NCBI GenBank assembly: GCA_044448685.1
Contig: JBIOHC010000002.1
Location: 1-64,000, forward strand
Direction: 5' to 3'
DNA from: Palsa-965 sp044448685
GTDB lineage: Bacteria > Bacteroidota > Bacteroidia > Palsa-965
Length of the DNA: 64,000 bases
Within the stretch, counting starts at the first letter, position 1. Each line of letters begins with the position of its first letter. Position numbers and translations under genes: made by a program. The notes beneath the pieces are model-generated. The model was not told the DNA's origin. It saw nothing but the letters and a program-made list of their open reading frames with translations, and ran no database searches. Below are positions 1 through 7,730 of this stretch, in pieces.

Positions 1-4
1 CAAC

Positions 5-805
5 ATGATGTTTAAAATGAAAAAAATTATTGCTTTTTTATTGTTTCCCATTCTAACCAGCGGCTTAGCCTATGGAGGTGTAATTGTTCTGGAAGGTAAA
101 TATCAGAATAAGAACCTGTATGTTCAGAACGGATATGCAGGCAGCGGGGTTGGCTTTTGCACCTATGAAGTTAAAATAAATGGCCAGGTAACCACGGATG
201 AAATCAATTCCAGCGCTTTTGAAATCGATTTTTCACAATTTCAAATCAAACCGGGAACAGAAGTAAAGGTGGAGATCAAACATAAAGACGATTGTACACC
301 TAAAATATTAAATCCGGAAGCTCTTAAACCCAAGGCTACATTTGAACCGCTCACAATCAGCGTAAACACTGCCGGAGCTGTGGCCTGGTCGGTTAAGAAT
401 GAGCAGGGAGCACTTCCCTTTATCATCGAACAATACCGCTGGAACAAATGGATTAATGTTGGAGAAGTAATGGGAGTTGGAACGCCTGAAAAACATGATT
501 ATAAATTCCAGGTATCCTTACATTCTGGTTTGAACCGTTTCCGTGTAAAGCAGGTAGGCTTTGGAGGCACAGTCAAATACACAAAAGAATATACTGTCAA
601 TTCGAATATTGCTGCCTTGACATATGAAACTTCCAAAGATTCCAAAAAGGTAGAACTCACCGGGGAGTCTATGTATGAACTTTATGATGCCTATGGCAAT
701 ATTGTGAAAAAGGGGTATGGAAAAGATATTGATGTAGGCTCTTTCTCCAGAGGTTTGTATTACCTGTGTTTTGATAACCAGGTTGTGGATTTCAAGAAAA
801 AATAA
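5..805 (+). CDS. Secreted protein with T9SS-like C-terminal domain
   Basis: No enzyme family recognised. The N-terminus is a clear Sec signal peptide (lysines, then a hydrophobic stretch ending near LAYGG). There are three possible ATG starts (5, 8 and 17); the one at 17 gives the most usual signal peptide. The last ~55 residues (YELYDAYGNIVKKGYG, then IDVGSFSRGLYYL, then a lysine tail) look like a type A type IX secretion sorting domain, whose family pattern is D-x-x-G-x-x-V followed by ID-x-S-x-L-x-x-G-x-Y. Export to the cell surface is therefore an inference. The middle region (about residues 115-190) and the tail are shared with the protein at 2942-3610, so the two are paralogs. Its 3' end overlaps the convergent Nudix gene by 14 bp. 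Confidence 0.75.
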   Translation: MMFKMKKIIAFLLFPILTSGLAYGGVIVLEGKYQNKNLYVQNGYAGSGVGFCTYEVKINGQVTTDEINSSAFEIDFSQFQIKPGTEVKVEIKHKDDCTPKILNPEALKPKATFEPLTISVNTAGAVAWSVKNEQGALPFIIEQYRWNKWINVGEVMGVGTPEKHDYKFQVSLHSGLNRFRVKQVGFGGTVKYTKEYTVNSNIAALTYETSKDSKKVELTGESMYELYDAYGNIVKKGYGKDIDVGSFSRGLYYLCFDNQVVDFKKK

Positions 806-1436
806 AAATTTTTAATAATTCCGACAGCTCGGAGAGAATCATCCCTGTCGCACCCCATACTTCAGAGCCCTCTATTGCATAATAGGGGGCTTCTGCTGTT
901 ATACCGGGCTGCATCAGCCTGCGTTTTGTCCGGATAGAATCTTTGGTTAGAATAACACGGAGATCAAAATCTACCAATGCACTTACTTCAACCGGATCGG
1001 GATTGAAAATAGGCTGGGAATCCAGACAGGCTACAAAAGGATATACTAGATAATTGCTTACAGGGATGAACAAGGGGCTCAGCTCACCGAGCACAGAATC
1101 CTCAGAGATCAGGACTCCTGTTTCTTCTTTCGTTTCCCGGATAGCGGTATGGACCAGGTTCTTATCCTCTGCTTCCTTCCCGCCACCGGGAAAGGCCATC
1201 TGCCCTGAATGAACTCCGTCATATTCCGGTCGTCTTATCAGCAGACATCTAAATGTCTCTTTATCAGGCCAGATAAGTATCAACACGGCACTTTCCTTGA
1301 AGCCTTTTGAGTTTATAAGCTCCTCGGTAAAGGGTTGTCTCCTGAACCAGGAAAGCTTGTTATGTGCTTTATAACCCGGCAAGGGGCCTTTCAAAGCCCT
1401 GGTCAAACTTGCTATGAATTCAGACAAGGGGAGCAT
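792..1436 (-). CDS. Nudix hydrolase, CoA pyrophosphatase-like (NudL type)
   Basis: A 214-residue Nudix protein. The segment LLIRRPEYDGVHSGQMAFPGGG (about residues 65-86) matches the conserved motif of the CoA pyrophosphatase (UPF0035/NudL) subgroup. The catalytic helix ends in RETKEETGV (100-108) with the metal-binding glutamates. As in that subgroup, the Nudix box is slightly irregular, with an acidic residue displaced near position 91. Known family activity is hydrolysis of CoA or CoA thioesters to 3',5'-ADP and acyl-phosphopantetheine in the cytoplasm; the exact substrate here is inferred. The gene is convergent with the secreted-protein gene to its left and overlaps it by 14 bp. It is divergent from the small ORF at 1538. 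Confidence 0.85.
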   Translation of the reverse strand: MLPLSEFIASLTRALKGPLPGYKAHNKLSWFRRQPFTEELINSKGFKESAVLILIWPDKETFRCLLIRRPEYDGVHSGQMAFPGGGKEAEDKNLVHTAIRETKEETGVLISEDSVLGELSPLFIPVSNYLVYPFVACLDSQPIFNPDPVEVSALVDFDLRVILTKDSIRTKRRLMQPGITAEAPYYAIEGSEVWGATGMILSELSELLKIFIFS

Positions 1437-1537
1437 ATCCGCATTCCGGTTAATAGTTCACAACTATGCGAAATTGTTGAAAAAATGAAACATATGGAAG
1501 GATGTATGCGTAAAATTATAAAATAAAACGCGAGGCC

Positions 1538-1705
1538 ATGGATCAGCAAAAACTACAGCAGATAATAGGTTGGCTTAATCAGCAGATTAATGTTGCCAAC
1601 GCTACTATTAATGAGGCTCAACGGACCCAGAATTACGGAAGATTGGTTATTTATGAAGGAATGAGGGATGCCTATGTGAGATGCCTTCATCAGTTGGGAT
1701 CCTAA
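1538..1705 (+). CDS. Small hypothetical protein (55 aa)
   Basis: An ATG-started 55-codon reading frame ending in TAA, in an otherwise empty 280-bp gap between the Nudix and M23 genes. A purine-rich GAGG lies 3 bases before the ATG. The product is Gln/Asn-rich, begins MDQQKLQQIIGWLNQQ, and looks helical and cytoplasmic; it contains one Cys (position 49) and has no signal peptide. No family recognised. Support comes from the clean start and stop, normal amino-acid composition and the lack of a competing gene. Conservation in related genomes would be needed to confirm it. Confidence 0.4.
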   Translation: MDQQKLQQIIGWLNQQINVANATINEAQRTQNYGRLVIYEGMRDAYVRCLHQLGS

Positions 1706-1715
1706 AAAGTGCCTT

Positions 1716-2735
1716 TCAGAATTTCCCATCCTGGCTTCTTACTATCAACTTTTCTCCTGCCTTTAATCTTGGATACCGGGTAAAACCGTTTAACTCCCTC
1801 AGCTTGGCAACTGTTGTTGCAAACTGACGGCTGAGTTCGTATAAATTATCTCCCTTTTGAATAATATAATAATCCTGATCGGTTGCATAAGCCGCATAGC
1901 CCCATCGCATTTTTTTGAGTTCTACTTTGGAACTGATAAGACAATGTTCGTCGAATGAAATAAAATAACGGGGGTTAATCGGTACTCCTTTGAACCGGGT
2001 TTCAAAATGCAAATGTGCCCCGGTTGATCTTCCTGTAGAGCCTCCTAAGCCTATCGTCTGACCGGAAAAAACAAAATCGCCGGGCTTTACCTTCATTTTA
2101 TACAAATGTGCATAAAGGGTTTCCAGCCCGTTAAAATGCCTTACGATAATCACATTCCCATATCCTCCATAATTCCGCGTAGCAACTCTTACCATGCCAT
2201 CGAAAGCGCAACTTACTGCATCTCCTCTCCTGAGTTCCATATCAACACCCTGGTGCTGCGCCGTATCTCTCCACCCGAATCCGGAAGTCACATTGCCTGT
2301 TACAGGTGGAGTATAAAGCCCGTTTTTATCACCGGTCAATTCCAGCAACAATGTGCTGTCATATTTCGATAGCTCATTTTTATAGGGAAACAATGAACGG
2401 GTATCCCATTTACCCGAATAAATATTATCAGCCGGATAAACAGAAAATGAACCGAAATCATTCTTGGGATTGGCATTTTCTTTCTCTGCTAACAGAGCAT
2501 TCAGTTTCACAATCATGTCACATGAAACCTGTTCCCTGTCATACAATGAATCTATCAGCTCTATCAGCTGCTTTTCATCCAGAAGTTCCAGATGTCCATA
2601 TATACCGGGAGGACGTACAGTATCCTTTGGAGTATCAGGACCTGTACCCTTGATTTCGGCTTTGGAAATTCCAAAAACAAAGACAAAACAGAATAATATG
2701 AACCATTTCAATGACATATGCTCCGGAAAATCCAT
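1716..2735 (-). CDS. M23 family metallopeptidase with C-terminal LysM
   Basis: A secreted peptidoglycan hydrolase. The N-terminal signal peptide is best read from the second Met (position 2717), which gives MSLKWFILFCFVF. The M23 domain (about residues 145-255) contains the zinc ligands HQGVD and HLHF and the TLYAHL motif between them. A single LysM repeat closes the protein (about residues 292-336, YIIQKGDNLYELSRQF and onward) and would bind glycan. Family role: cleavage of peptide cross-bridges in peptidoglycan during wall growth or cell separation, in the periplasm. The position of LysM after rather than before the peptidase domain is a minor architectural point. It is a single-gene unit, divergent from the paralogous secreted protein at 2942. 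Confidence 0.9.
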   Translation of the reverse strand: MDFPEHMSLKWFILFCFVFVFGISKAEIKGTGPDTPKDTVRPPGIYGHLELLDEKQLIELIDSLYDREQVSCDMIVKLNALLAEKENANPKNDFGSFSVYPADNIYSGKWDTRSLFPYKNELSKYDSTLLLELTGDKNGLYTPPVTGNVTSGFGWRDTAQHQGVDMELRRGDAVSCAFDGMVRVATRNYGGYGNVIIVRHFNGLETLYAHLYKMKVKPGDFVFSGQTIGLGGSTGRSTGAHLHFETRFKGVPINPRYFISFDEHCLISSKVELKKMRWGYAAYATDQDYYIIQKGDNLYELSRQFATTVAKLRELNGFTRYPRLKAGEKLIVRSQDGKF

Positions 2736-2912
2736 TTTTTTAAGGAATGCTAAGATAATCTTTCCGGCATACCCCCGAAACTTTTTCCTTCACTTTTGGA
2801 TAAGGATTTATATTGTGGGGATTAATAGCCTTGTTTGAGCGATCTGTGCCCTGTCCATATGATTTATGTCAAATAATTTACATGCTTTCAAAGAACCAAC
2901 GCTCTTTCTGAT

Positions 2913-2920
2913 TACTTTTG
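2913..2920 (+). promoter_or_regulatory. Bacteroidota-type -7 promoter element
   Basis: TACTTTTG, an exact match to the TAnnTTTG -7 consensus known from Bacteroides and Flavobacterium sigma factors. It lies 21 bases before the ATG at 2942. The possible TTG start at 2918 falls inside this element, so translation must begin downstream. I see no clear -33 TTTG at the usual distance. Confidence 0.5.
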
Positions 2921-2941
2921 TACCGTCAATCAAAAATCACC

Positions 2942-3610
2942 ATGCTACGTCTCCATAATATATTGTTAATCAATTTATTATGCTTATTATTAGGATCTTC
3001 CTGCATAAAAGCAGGGAATGATAAGGAGCCAACGCAGATAAAGCGTGAATTTCACATTTCCCAACTCAAGCTAGACAGTGCCGGAAAGATTAACTGGTTA
3101 GTTTTCAATCAGAACGGTCCTCTGGAATTCGGTATTGAGCAATTCCAGAACGAACATTGGGTCATGATTGGCCTCGTAGCAGGAGATGCCAAAGTAGATC
3201 AGATTCCCTACAGTTACAGTCCTCATATGAATTCGGGCGAAAACCGGTACAGGATATTCTGGGATTCTCCGAATAAAGTCAGAAGCTATTCAAACATCGT
3301 CAGTACAGTGTCAAAAAAAGAGGATGTTTATTTCCTGCTGGCTTCCGACAACCTGACGGTTACATTTACCTCCAGCACCTATTATATTGTATACAATCCA
3401 TATGGATTTATTATTGCCAGGGGGTTGGGCGACAAGATTGATATTTCAGAATATAAACCAGGCATGTACTGTGTAACCTACGATAACAAGGTAGCTACAT
3501 TCGAAAAGAAACAGGTTTGGTTTAAAAATTCACGCCACCCGGTTGTAAGAGAGAATAAACCGGAACACATAAAAAAAGGGAAGAAACCTTTTGAAATGTC
3601 TCCTCCCTGA
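2942..3610 (+). CDS. Secreted or lipoprotein paralog of the protein at 5-805
   Basis: Starts at the ATG at 2942, giving MLRLHNILLINLLCLLLGSSC, a hydrophobic signal ending in Cys that could be a loose lipobox. The body shares the pattern INWLVFNQNGPLEFGIEQFQ with the AWSVKNEQGALPFIIEQYR segment of the protein encoded at 5-805, and both have a following N-R-F/Y-R strand. The C-terminal portion YYIVYNPYGFIIARGLGDK, then IDISEYKPGMYCVTYDNK, again resembles a T9SS sorting domain, but about 25 basic, Pro-rich residues follow it. True T9SS domains end at the C-terminus, so this copy may not be a working signal. Function unknown; surface or periplasmic location inferred. Confidence 0.7.
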   Translation: MLRLHNILLINLLCLLLGSSCIKAGNDKEPTQIKREFHISQLKLDSAGKINWLVFNQNGPLEFGIEQFQNEHWVMIGLVAGDAKVDQIPYSYSPHMNSGENRYRIFWDSPNKVRSYSNIVSTVSKKEDVYFLLASDNLTVTFTSSTYYIVYNPYGFIIARGLGDKIDISEYKPGMYCVTYDNKVATFEKKQVWFKNSRHPVVRENKPEHIKKGKKPFEMSPP

Positions 3611-3631
3611 TTCCGGATATGTAAATTCCTT

Positions 3632-3639
3632 TAGCTTTA
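3632..3639 (+). promoter_or_regulatory. Candidate -7 promoter element
   Basis: TAGCTTTA, matching TAnnTTTA, lies 37 bases before the start codon at 3677. No convincing -33 box. Confidence 0.3.
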
Positions 3640-3676
3640 CAGTCTGCTATCAGCTTATTCACGTAACCCTGTTTTC

Positions 3677-4693
3677 ATGAACAAACTCACCAAATTCCTG
3701 ATCGGGCTCTTTGCCATTGTACTAATTGCAGGAATCATAGGAATAGCCTTGCCCCGCCATGTAGTAGTAGTTCGTTCACTTATCATGAATGCTCCGGCAA
3801 TAGTAATCTATACTGAAATAAACAATGTGCATTCCTGGCCCAGATGGTCGGCCTGGCACAGACTTGACCCTAAAATGGAAATAACGTATTCAGGCCCTGA
3901 ATCAGGTGCCGGAGCCGGCTATAGCTGGAAAAGCACGAACAAAAATGTAGGTGAAGGTAAACTGGCCATTACATCAGCAGGGCCGGATTCCATTGCCACT
4001 GAAATGGATTTCATGAAAAACGGGAAAGCTTCCGCTTTATTCCATTTTTCAACAACAGGAACGAAAACAACGGTTACCTGGACAATGAACAGTGATATGG
4101 GCAATAATCCTATTGCTAAACTGTTCGGATTTTTTATGATGGATAAGATGATAGGACCTGATTTTGAAAAAGGTCTTCATAACCTTGATTCCATTTCACA
4201 GCTGGATATGAAGAGCAAACCGGCTGATAAAATTTATGAAATACAGCATACCCATGTAGAAGCTGCAAAAGTAATGACGGTTCGCCGTATCTGCCCGTCA
4301 GCAGACAGCATTGCGGCATATATAGGATCCATGTTCGGTGAAATAGGTGGTGCCATGGGTAAACAAGGCTTGAAACAAGCCGGCCCCGTATTCGCCATTT
4401 ACCACGTTTTCTCTGAAACAAAAATTGATTTTGAAGCCGGCCTTACGGTGGATAAAATGGGTAAGGATGACGGGAACGTAAAAGCCAGAGAACTTCCTGC
4501 CACCAATGCCCTTTGTATTGATTATTATGGCCCTTACAACACTATGAGACCGGCCTATAATCAGCTGCAAAGCTATATTAAGACGACCAAGGCCGAAGTG
4601 ACAGGCCCGCCCTGGGAAGTTTATGTGGGTGATCCCGGACTGGAAAAGGATCCTTCCAAACTGTTGACGAAGATTTTCTATCCGGTTAAATAA
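3677..4693 (+). CDS. SRPBCC family protein with GyrI-like C-terminal domain
   Basis: One N-terminal membrane segment (about residues 5-25) anchors the protein. It is followed by an SRPBCC/polyketide-cyclase-like fold (about residues 35-175; VHSWPRWSAWHRLDP is typical of the family's first helix) and a GyrI-like effector-binding domain (about 185-338, ending in the EVYVGDPGLEKDPSKL region typical of that fold). Both folds form hydrophobic cavities for small ligands. The fusion recurs in Bacteroidota, but as far as I know no ligand has been established. Single-gene unit, convergent with the DUF6526 gene 15 bp away. Confidence 0.8.
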   Translation: MNKLTKFLIGLFAIVLIAGIIGIALPRHVVVVRSLIMNAPAIVIYTEINNVHSWPRWSAWHRLDPKMEITYSGPESGAGAGYSWKSTNKNVGEGKLAITSAGPDSIATEMDFMKNGKASALFHFSTTGTKTTVTWTMNSDMGNNPIAKLFGFFMMDKMIGPDFEKGLHNLDSISQLDMKSKPADKIYEIQHTHVEAAKVMTVRRICPSADSIAAYIGSMFGEIGGAMGKQGLKQAGPVFAIYHVFSETKIDFEAGLTVDKMGKDDGNVKARELPATNALCIDYYGPYNTMRPAYNQLQSYIKTTKAEVTGPPWEVYVGDPGLEKDPSKLLTKIFYPVK

Positions 4694-4708
4694 GGACAGC
4701 TTCGTATA

Positions 4709-5152
4709 TCAAACCCTGTTGAAGTCAGGTCTCCAGTTTTTAATTTCTTTTTTAATTTCCCCTGGTTTCAGCTGTTCCGTCATAGCTTTAACGGCCAAAG
4801 CAGGAAACTCCTCATCCCCTGCAAAACGCAGGGCAATAATCTGACCCATTCTTAATTTCTGATCCAGAGGCTTTCCTGTAAGTATATAATGTCTGAAATT
4901 TTCTTCCGCACGTATCGCTCTGTCCTGAGCCCTGAGCGCAAACAGACGCAGATACCACCCGCTGAAAAGACAAACGACTGCGAGGCAGCAGATCAGAGAT
5001 GCTGAGTACAATCCTGAATGATGAACAATCGATTCCCAAAGATTTACTCCTGAACCAATGAGCAGTGCCCCGATTAAGGTAGAAAGAAAAAAGTGGTAAC
5101 CCGGTACATAGCGGGAATGATTGGCATGGTTCTGAATTTTTTGTTCTGACAT
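4709..5152 (-). CDS. DUF6526 family membrane protein
   Basis: A 147-residue protein matching the DUF6526 pattern: an N-terminal region with QKIQNHANHSRYVPGYHF, two transmembrane helices (about residues 23-43 and 50-68), then a cytoplasmic segment with the family-typical LRLFALRAQDRAIRAEENFR and LTGKPLD motifs. Function of the family unknown. It lies 33 bp downstream of the ABC exporter gene on the same strand and could be co-transcribed with it. Confidence 0.8.
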   Translation of the reverse strand: MSEQKIQNHANHSRYVPGYHFFLSTLIGALLIGSGVNLWESIVHHSGLYSASLICCLAVVCLFSGWYLRLFALRAQDRAIRAEENFRHYILTGKPLDQKLRMGQIIALRFAGDEEFPALAVKAMTEQLKPGEIKKEIKNWRPDFNRV

Positions 5153-5185
5153 GTGTGGATTGTATTTAGGATTGAATAAAACATT

Positions 5186-6952
5186 TTAAGCCGTTGCAAG
5201 CGTCAGTTTCCGTTCTCCGATCTGCTGCCTCCACATGGCATAATAAAGCCCTTTGCTGGAAAGTAATTCCTCATGTTTTCCTGACTCTATGATACTGCCG
5301 TGTTCAAGCACATAAATCCGGTCGGCATGCAGAATGGTCGATAAACGGTGAGCAATCAGGATGGTGATAATATCCTTTTGCGCATTGATACTGCGTATAG
5401 TGCCGGTGATTTCCTCTTCCGTAATGGAATCAAGGGAAGAAGTAGCTTCATCCATAACCAGCAGATTGGGGTGTCGTAACAATGCCCTGGCGATGGAAAG
5501 ACGTTGTTTCTCCCCTCCGGATACTTTTACTCCGCCTTCCCCTATAACAGTATGAATTCCCTTATCGGCTCTGGCCAGGAGTGTATAGCAGGATGCCTGC
5601 TCCAAAGCCTTCTGAATTTCCTCATCGGTGGCGGAAGGATTTACAAACAACATATTCTCGCGTATGGTCCCTGCAAACAGTTGTGTATCCTGGGTCACAA
5701 AACCTATCTGAGACCTTAGCGCATCCAGATCTATTTCTCTTCCGCTGATACCATCATAGCAGATATCCCCTTCCATAGGCTGGTAAAGCCCTACAAGCAG
5801 TTTGACCAGAGTCGTCTTACCGGAGCCCGAAGGGCCGACAAAGGCAATGGTTTCCCCTTTATTTACGGAAAAAGAGATCCCGTTCAGTGCACGGGTAGAA
5901 GCACTCTGGTGCTTAAATCCTACATCAACAAATTCAAAACGGCTTAGTTTCTTTAGCTCTTTCGGATACGGAGCCTTATATTCAACCGGAGTCTCCAGAA
6001 TACCTTCAAAATTTTTCAGAGATACCTGAGCTTCCCGATAGGTAAGAATCACATTACCCAGCTCCTGTAATGGGCCAAATATGAAGAAGGAGTAGATGAA
6101 CATGGTCATAAACTGGCCAACATCCATCATTCCGCGGAAAAGGAATATCATCATCAGAAAAAGGATCGTATTCCTGAGGAGATTCACAATGGTCCCCTGA
6201 ACAAAGCTGATACTGCGAATGTATTTTACCTTTCTTAGCTCCAAAGCAAGAATTTTGAAGGTCGTATTATTCAATCGGTTTATTTCCTGATTGGCCAGGC
6301 CAAGGCTTTTCACCAGTTCAATATTTCTTAATGACTCAGTAGTAGATCCTGCCAAAGCATTTGTTTCGGTAACAATGTTTTTCTGCACTTTCTTAATCTT
6401 ACGGCTCAGTACTGAGCTCACATAGCCAAGAATAGGAATAGTAATGATATAGAGCGGGCCGATCCACCAGTTAATGGTAAATGCATATACAAACACAAAA
6501 ACGATTCCGATCAGGCTTGTAAACAGGATATTCACAAAGGCAGAAATCATCTTTTCGGTGTCCTGTCTTACTTTCTGAAGTATACTCAGAGTCTCACCAC
6601 TCCGCTGATCTTCAAATACAGAATAAGGCAGTTCAAGAGAATGTTTGAGTCCATCGGAATAAATCTGAGCTCCCAGTTTCTGCGTAATCGTATTCACAAA
6701 ATAATCCTGAAAGTTTTTCGCTATTCTTGACACCATGGCGGCTCCTATCATGAGTCCGATCCAGAAAAGGATCGCTTTAATAAAAGCAATTTCAATACCT
6801 TTAAAGCTAGTAATTTGTTTCACACAACTACTCACCATGTGCCCTAAAAGCATTGGGTCGAGCAAGGAGAACGTCTGATTAATGACAGCGAGGAAAAGAG
6901 CCAGAAAAACAAGGCCCTTATAATTTTTGAGGTAGTTTAGAAGTAGTTTCAC
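5186..6952 (-). CDS. ABC exporter, fused permease and ATPase (MsbA-like)
   Basis: A half-transporter with a six-helix type I exporter membrane domain followed by a nucleotide-binding domain: Walker A GPSGSGKTT, signature VSGGEKQR, Walker B LLVMDEATSSLD and H-loop IAHRLST. It would act as a homodimer in the inner membrane; lipid or drug export is the family role, substrate unknown. Start choice is uncertain. In-frame ATGs exist at 7024 and 6997, but the family-typical N-terminus (KLLLNYLKNYKGLVFLALFLA) begins at a GTG at 6952, and a -7 promoter motif lies only 4 bases before that GTG. The DUF6526 gene follows. The lipoprotein gene at 7061 is divergent. Confidence 0.85.
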   Translation of the reverse strand: MKLLLNYLKNYKGLVFLALFLAVINQTFSLLDPMLLGHMVSSCVKQITSFKGIEIAFIKAILFWIGLMIGAAMVSRIAKNFQDYFVNTITQKLGAQIYSDGLKHSLELPYSVFEDQRSGETLSILQKVRQDTEKMISAFVNILFTSLIGIVFVFVYAFTINWWIGPLYIITIPILGYVSSVLSRKIKKVQKNIVTETNALAGSTTESLRNIELVKSLGLANQEINRLNNTTFKILALELRKVKYIRSISFVQGTIVNLLRNTILFLMMIFLFRGMMDVGQFMTMFIYSFFIFGPLQELGNVILTYREAQVSLKNFEGILETPVEYKAPYPKELKKLSRFEFVDVGFKHQSASTRALNGISFSVNKGETIAFVGPSGSGKTTLVKLLVGLYQPMEGDICYDGISGREIDLDALRSQIGFVTQDTQLFAGTIRENMLFVNPSATDEEIQKALEQASCYTLLARADKGIHTVIGEGGVKVSGGEKQRLSIARALLRHPNLLVMDEATSSLDSITEEEITGTIRSINAQKDIITILIAHRLSTILHADRIYVLEHGSIIESGKHEELLSSKGLYYAMWRQQIGERKLTLATA

Positions 6953-6956
6953 GCAA

Positions 6957-6964
6957 CAAAAGTA
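6957..6964 (-). promoter_or_regulatory. Candidate -7 promoter element before ABC exporter
   Basis: On the minus strand this reads TACTTTTG, the exact Bacteroidota -7 consensus, four bases before a GTG start. If used, the transcript would be leaderless or nearly so. Its position inside the longer reading frame argues against the upstream ATG starts. Confidence 0.4.
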
Positions 6965-7060
6965 GTCAATCGTAAATAAAGAACTGATATTGCTCATATT
7001 TTTCACAAAATTCTCACAAACCATCAGGGGATTTAGTAAATTTCGTGTTGATAATCCCGT

Positions 7061-7726
7061 ATGCGTTTCAGAGCCATTTACTTACTTTTACTCTTACCTG
7101 TATTCTTAAGCAGTTGCTTCGATCTGGTGGAAGAGCTTACCCTCCACCCCGACGGCTCAGGAACTTATCTTTTTGAAGCGAATCTGAGCCAGAGTAAAAC
7201 CAAATTGAATGCATTACTCACCCTGGATAGTATGGATGGCATCAAGATCCCATCCAGGGAAATGATCCGTAAGGATATAACCAAAGCCAGGCAGGTACTT
7301 GCTGCTTCTGAAGGTATCAGTATGGTAAATGATAAAATTAATTTTGAAGACTATATTTTCAGTATGCAGTTTGATTTCAAAAACATTACTTCCCTCAATA
7401 AAGCCCTTCTCTCTCTGCGTAAAGCATTTCCCTCGAAAGAAAGCAGGAGCGTTCCAGCGGCTTTTAAACTGGAAGGGAATACCTTTACCCGCCTGAATGA
7501 ATATGAAGGAAGGGCGGAAATAAAAAAACTGCCCCCAAGAGACTCTTCCATGCTTGACAATGCTTTCCTTACCTGTATTTATCGCTTCGATAAGGGTATC
7601 AAAACCAGTTCCAATACAAATGCCCGTATCTCAAAAAATGGTAAAGCTGTACTGCTTAAAGTGACCGTTTCGGAATTACTGAACGGTAAGAAAAAATTAT
7701 CCAATACCATCCTGCTGCAGGACTGA
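7061..7726 (+). CDS. Hypothetical lipoprotein
   Basis: Signal peptide with lipobox: MRFRAIYLLLLLPVFLSSC, with lipidation expected at Cys19. The mature part begins FDLVEELTLHPDGSGTYLFE, a beta-rich pattern seen in several Bacteroidota lipoproteins, but I cannot assign a family with confidence. It is probably attached to the outer or inner membrane on the periplasmic side. It is the first gene of a unit of four (7061-12270) with gaps of only 4-21 bp, so it is likely co-transcribed with the three following genes, and its role is probably linked to theirs. Confidence 0.7.
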   Translation: MRFRAIYLLLLLPVFLSSCFDLVEELTLHPDGSGTYLFEANLSQSKTKLNALLTLDSMDGIKIPSREMIRKDITKARQVLAASEGISMVNDKINFEDYIFSMQFDFKNITSLNKALLSLRKAFPSKESRSVPAAFKLEGNTFTRLNEYEGRAEIKKLPPRDSSMLDNAFLTCIYRFDKGIKTSSNTNARISKNGKAVLLKVTVSELLNGKKKLSNTILLQD

Positions 7727-7730
7727 CCCT

